Below, in pieces: positions 31,391 to 31,824 of a stretch of DNA of 31,824 bases (position 1 is the stretch's first letter; each line of letters opens with the position of its first letter). Source of the DNA: Apostichopus californicus (lineage: Eukaryota > Echinodermata > Holothuroidea > Aspidochirotida > Stichopodidae). Under the pieces are notes generated by a model. The model was not told where the DNA came from and made no database searches. It saw only the letters and a list, made by a program, of their open reading frames with translations. Position numbers and translations under genes: made by a program. The DNA lies in NCBI GenBank assembly GCA_020650975.1, contig JAIPMN010003069.1:1695-33518 (forward strand), given 5' to 3'.

Positions 31391-31824
31391 CTATATCTCG
31401 GTAGTTTCATCGATAATATTGAAACTTAATGGGAATGTACTTTCGCTTGGCACGTGATCAGTAAACGCGCGATCATTTTCACCCCGAGGACTTGTATACG
31501 ATTGTGGGGGACTGATATTGTCATCATCTTTCTCGGTATTTTCAAAAAACGATTTCAGAGCTTTTCGATCTACATTCATTCTGGTATCAAAATCATCAGA
31601 GAAAGTGGGTTGTAAGAGGGTCTCTTGAGCTGACACTACGTTAAAGCTCCTCATATTTGTGATTTCGCATCTGTCGGTTAGATGATCTGTTTCATTGATA
31701 TAATTCAACCAAGATTCGTGCTCTGACGACTTTCGAATCGACAGGTTTTGAAGGGTAAGAGTGGTACAAAAGAACAGAAATAGAAGTATAAAAAGTGTTG
31801 CAATGATGATGATTTGGTTATAAT
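31391..31824 (-). CDS. Gene E, exon 4 (partial): transmembrane helix and cytoplasmic tail
   Basis: The open frame enters from the right edge of the window, giving 143 residues and a stop. It starts with a transmembrane helix (NQIIIIATLFILLFLFFC), then a basic stop-transfer stretch (LSIRK) and a tail of about 115 residues rich in Asp, Glu, Ser and Thr. The juxtamembrane SWLNYINET recalls TWLKDNYNVT in gene C. The tail end (SFNIIDETTEI) differs from the EYDVVN of C and D. No ITIM or ITAM is visible. Position, strand and layout fit the last exon of another family member, but identity in the tail is low, so membership rests mainly on context. Exons 1-3 would lie to the right. Confidence 0.68.
   Translation of the reverse strand, partial: YNQIIIIATLFILLFLFFCTTLTLQNLSIRKSSEHESWLNYINETDHLTDRCEITNMRSFNVVSAQETLLQPTFSDDFDTRMNVDRKALKSFFENTEKDDDNISPPQSYTSPRGENDRAFTDHVPSESTFPLSFNIIDETTEI

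Overview
The window is eukaryotic, AT-rich DNA from an animal. I found no bacterial-style operons. Coding sequence sits in short exons bounded by GT...AG sites, and the rest holds a tRNA-derived SINE, small inverted-repeat DNA elements, microsatellites and hammerhead-ribozyme-like motifs. A marine invertebrate, possibly an echinoderm or other deuterostome, fits the style, but the species cannot be fixed from the sequence.

The main content is a head-to-tail array of at least five related genes, all on the minus strand and read right to left. I call them A to E. Three (B, C, D) lie wholly inside the window and share one four-exon plan with intron phases 0, 0 and 1. Exon 1 encodes a signal peptide and a V-set-like immunoglobulin domain. 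Exon 2 is a 66-69 nt mini-exon, exon 3 is 109-115 nt, and exon 4 encodes a cysteine-rich membrane-proximal region, a stalk, a transmembrane helix and usually a cytoplasmic tail. Gene A (exon 1 only, 80-502) runs off the left edge. Gene E (end of exon 4 only, 31391-31824) runs off the right edge. No family member was recognised by name. The layout suggests a cluster of cell-surface recognition receptors, but that role is inferred.

Region by region: 1-502 is gene A exon 1. Positions 503-4275 are intergenic, with a 142-bp tandem duplication at the right end. Positions 4276-6992 are gene B, which ends in a hydrophobic segment with essentially no cytoplasmic tail. Positions 6993-10365 are intergenic, with a SINE, a hammerhead-like motif, a CA repeat and a foldback MITE. 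Positions 10366-19062 and 19077-29099 are two copies of a tandemly duplicated unit; each holds a decayed last exon of another family member and then an intact gene (C in unit 1, D in unit 2). Positions 29100-31390 are intergenic, with a second, fuller copy of the foldback MITE. Positions 31391-31824 are gene E.

The duplicated units date other events. A TIR-bearing insertion (about 20399-20894) and a 237-bp local duplication (23818-24291) occur only in unit 2. Genes C and D differ in exon 1 at 28 of 429 bases, mostly amino-acid-changing, while part of intron 2 is almost identical. Together the array shows ongoing duplication, decay, tailed and tail-less members and fast change in the Ig domain, as expected of an immune or self/non-self recognition locus. 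No sequence here proves that function.
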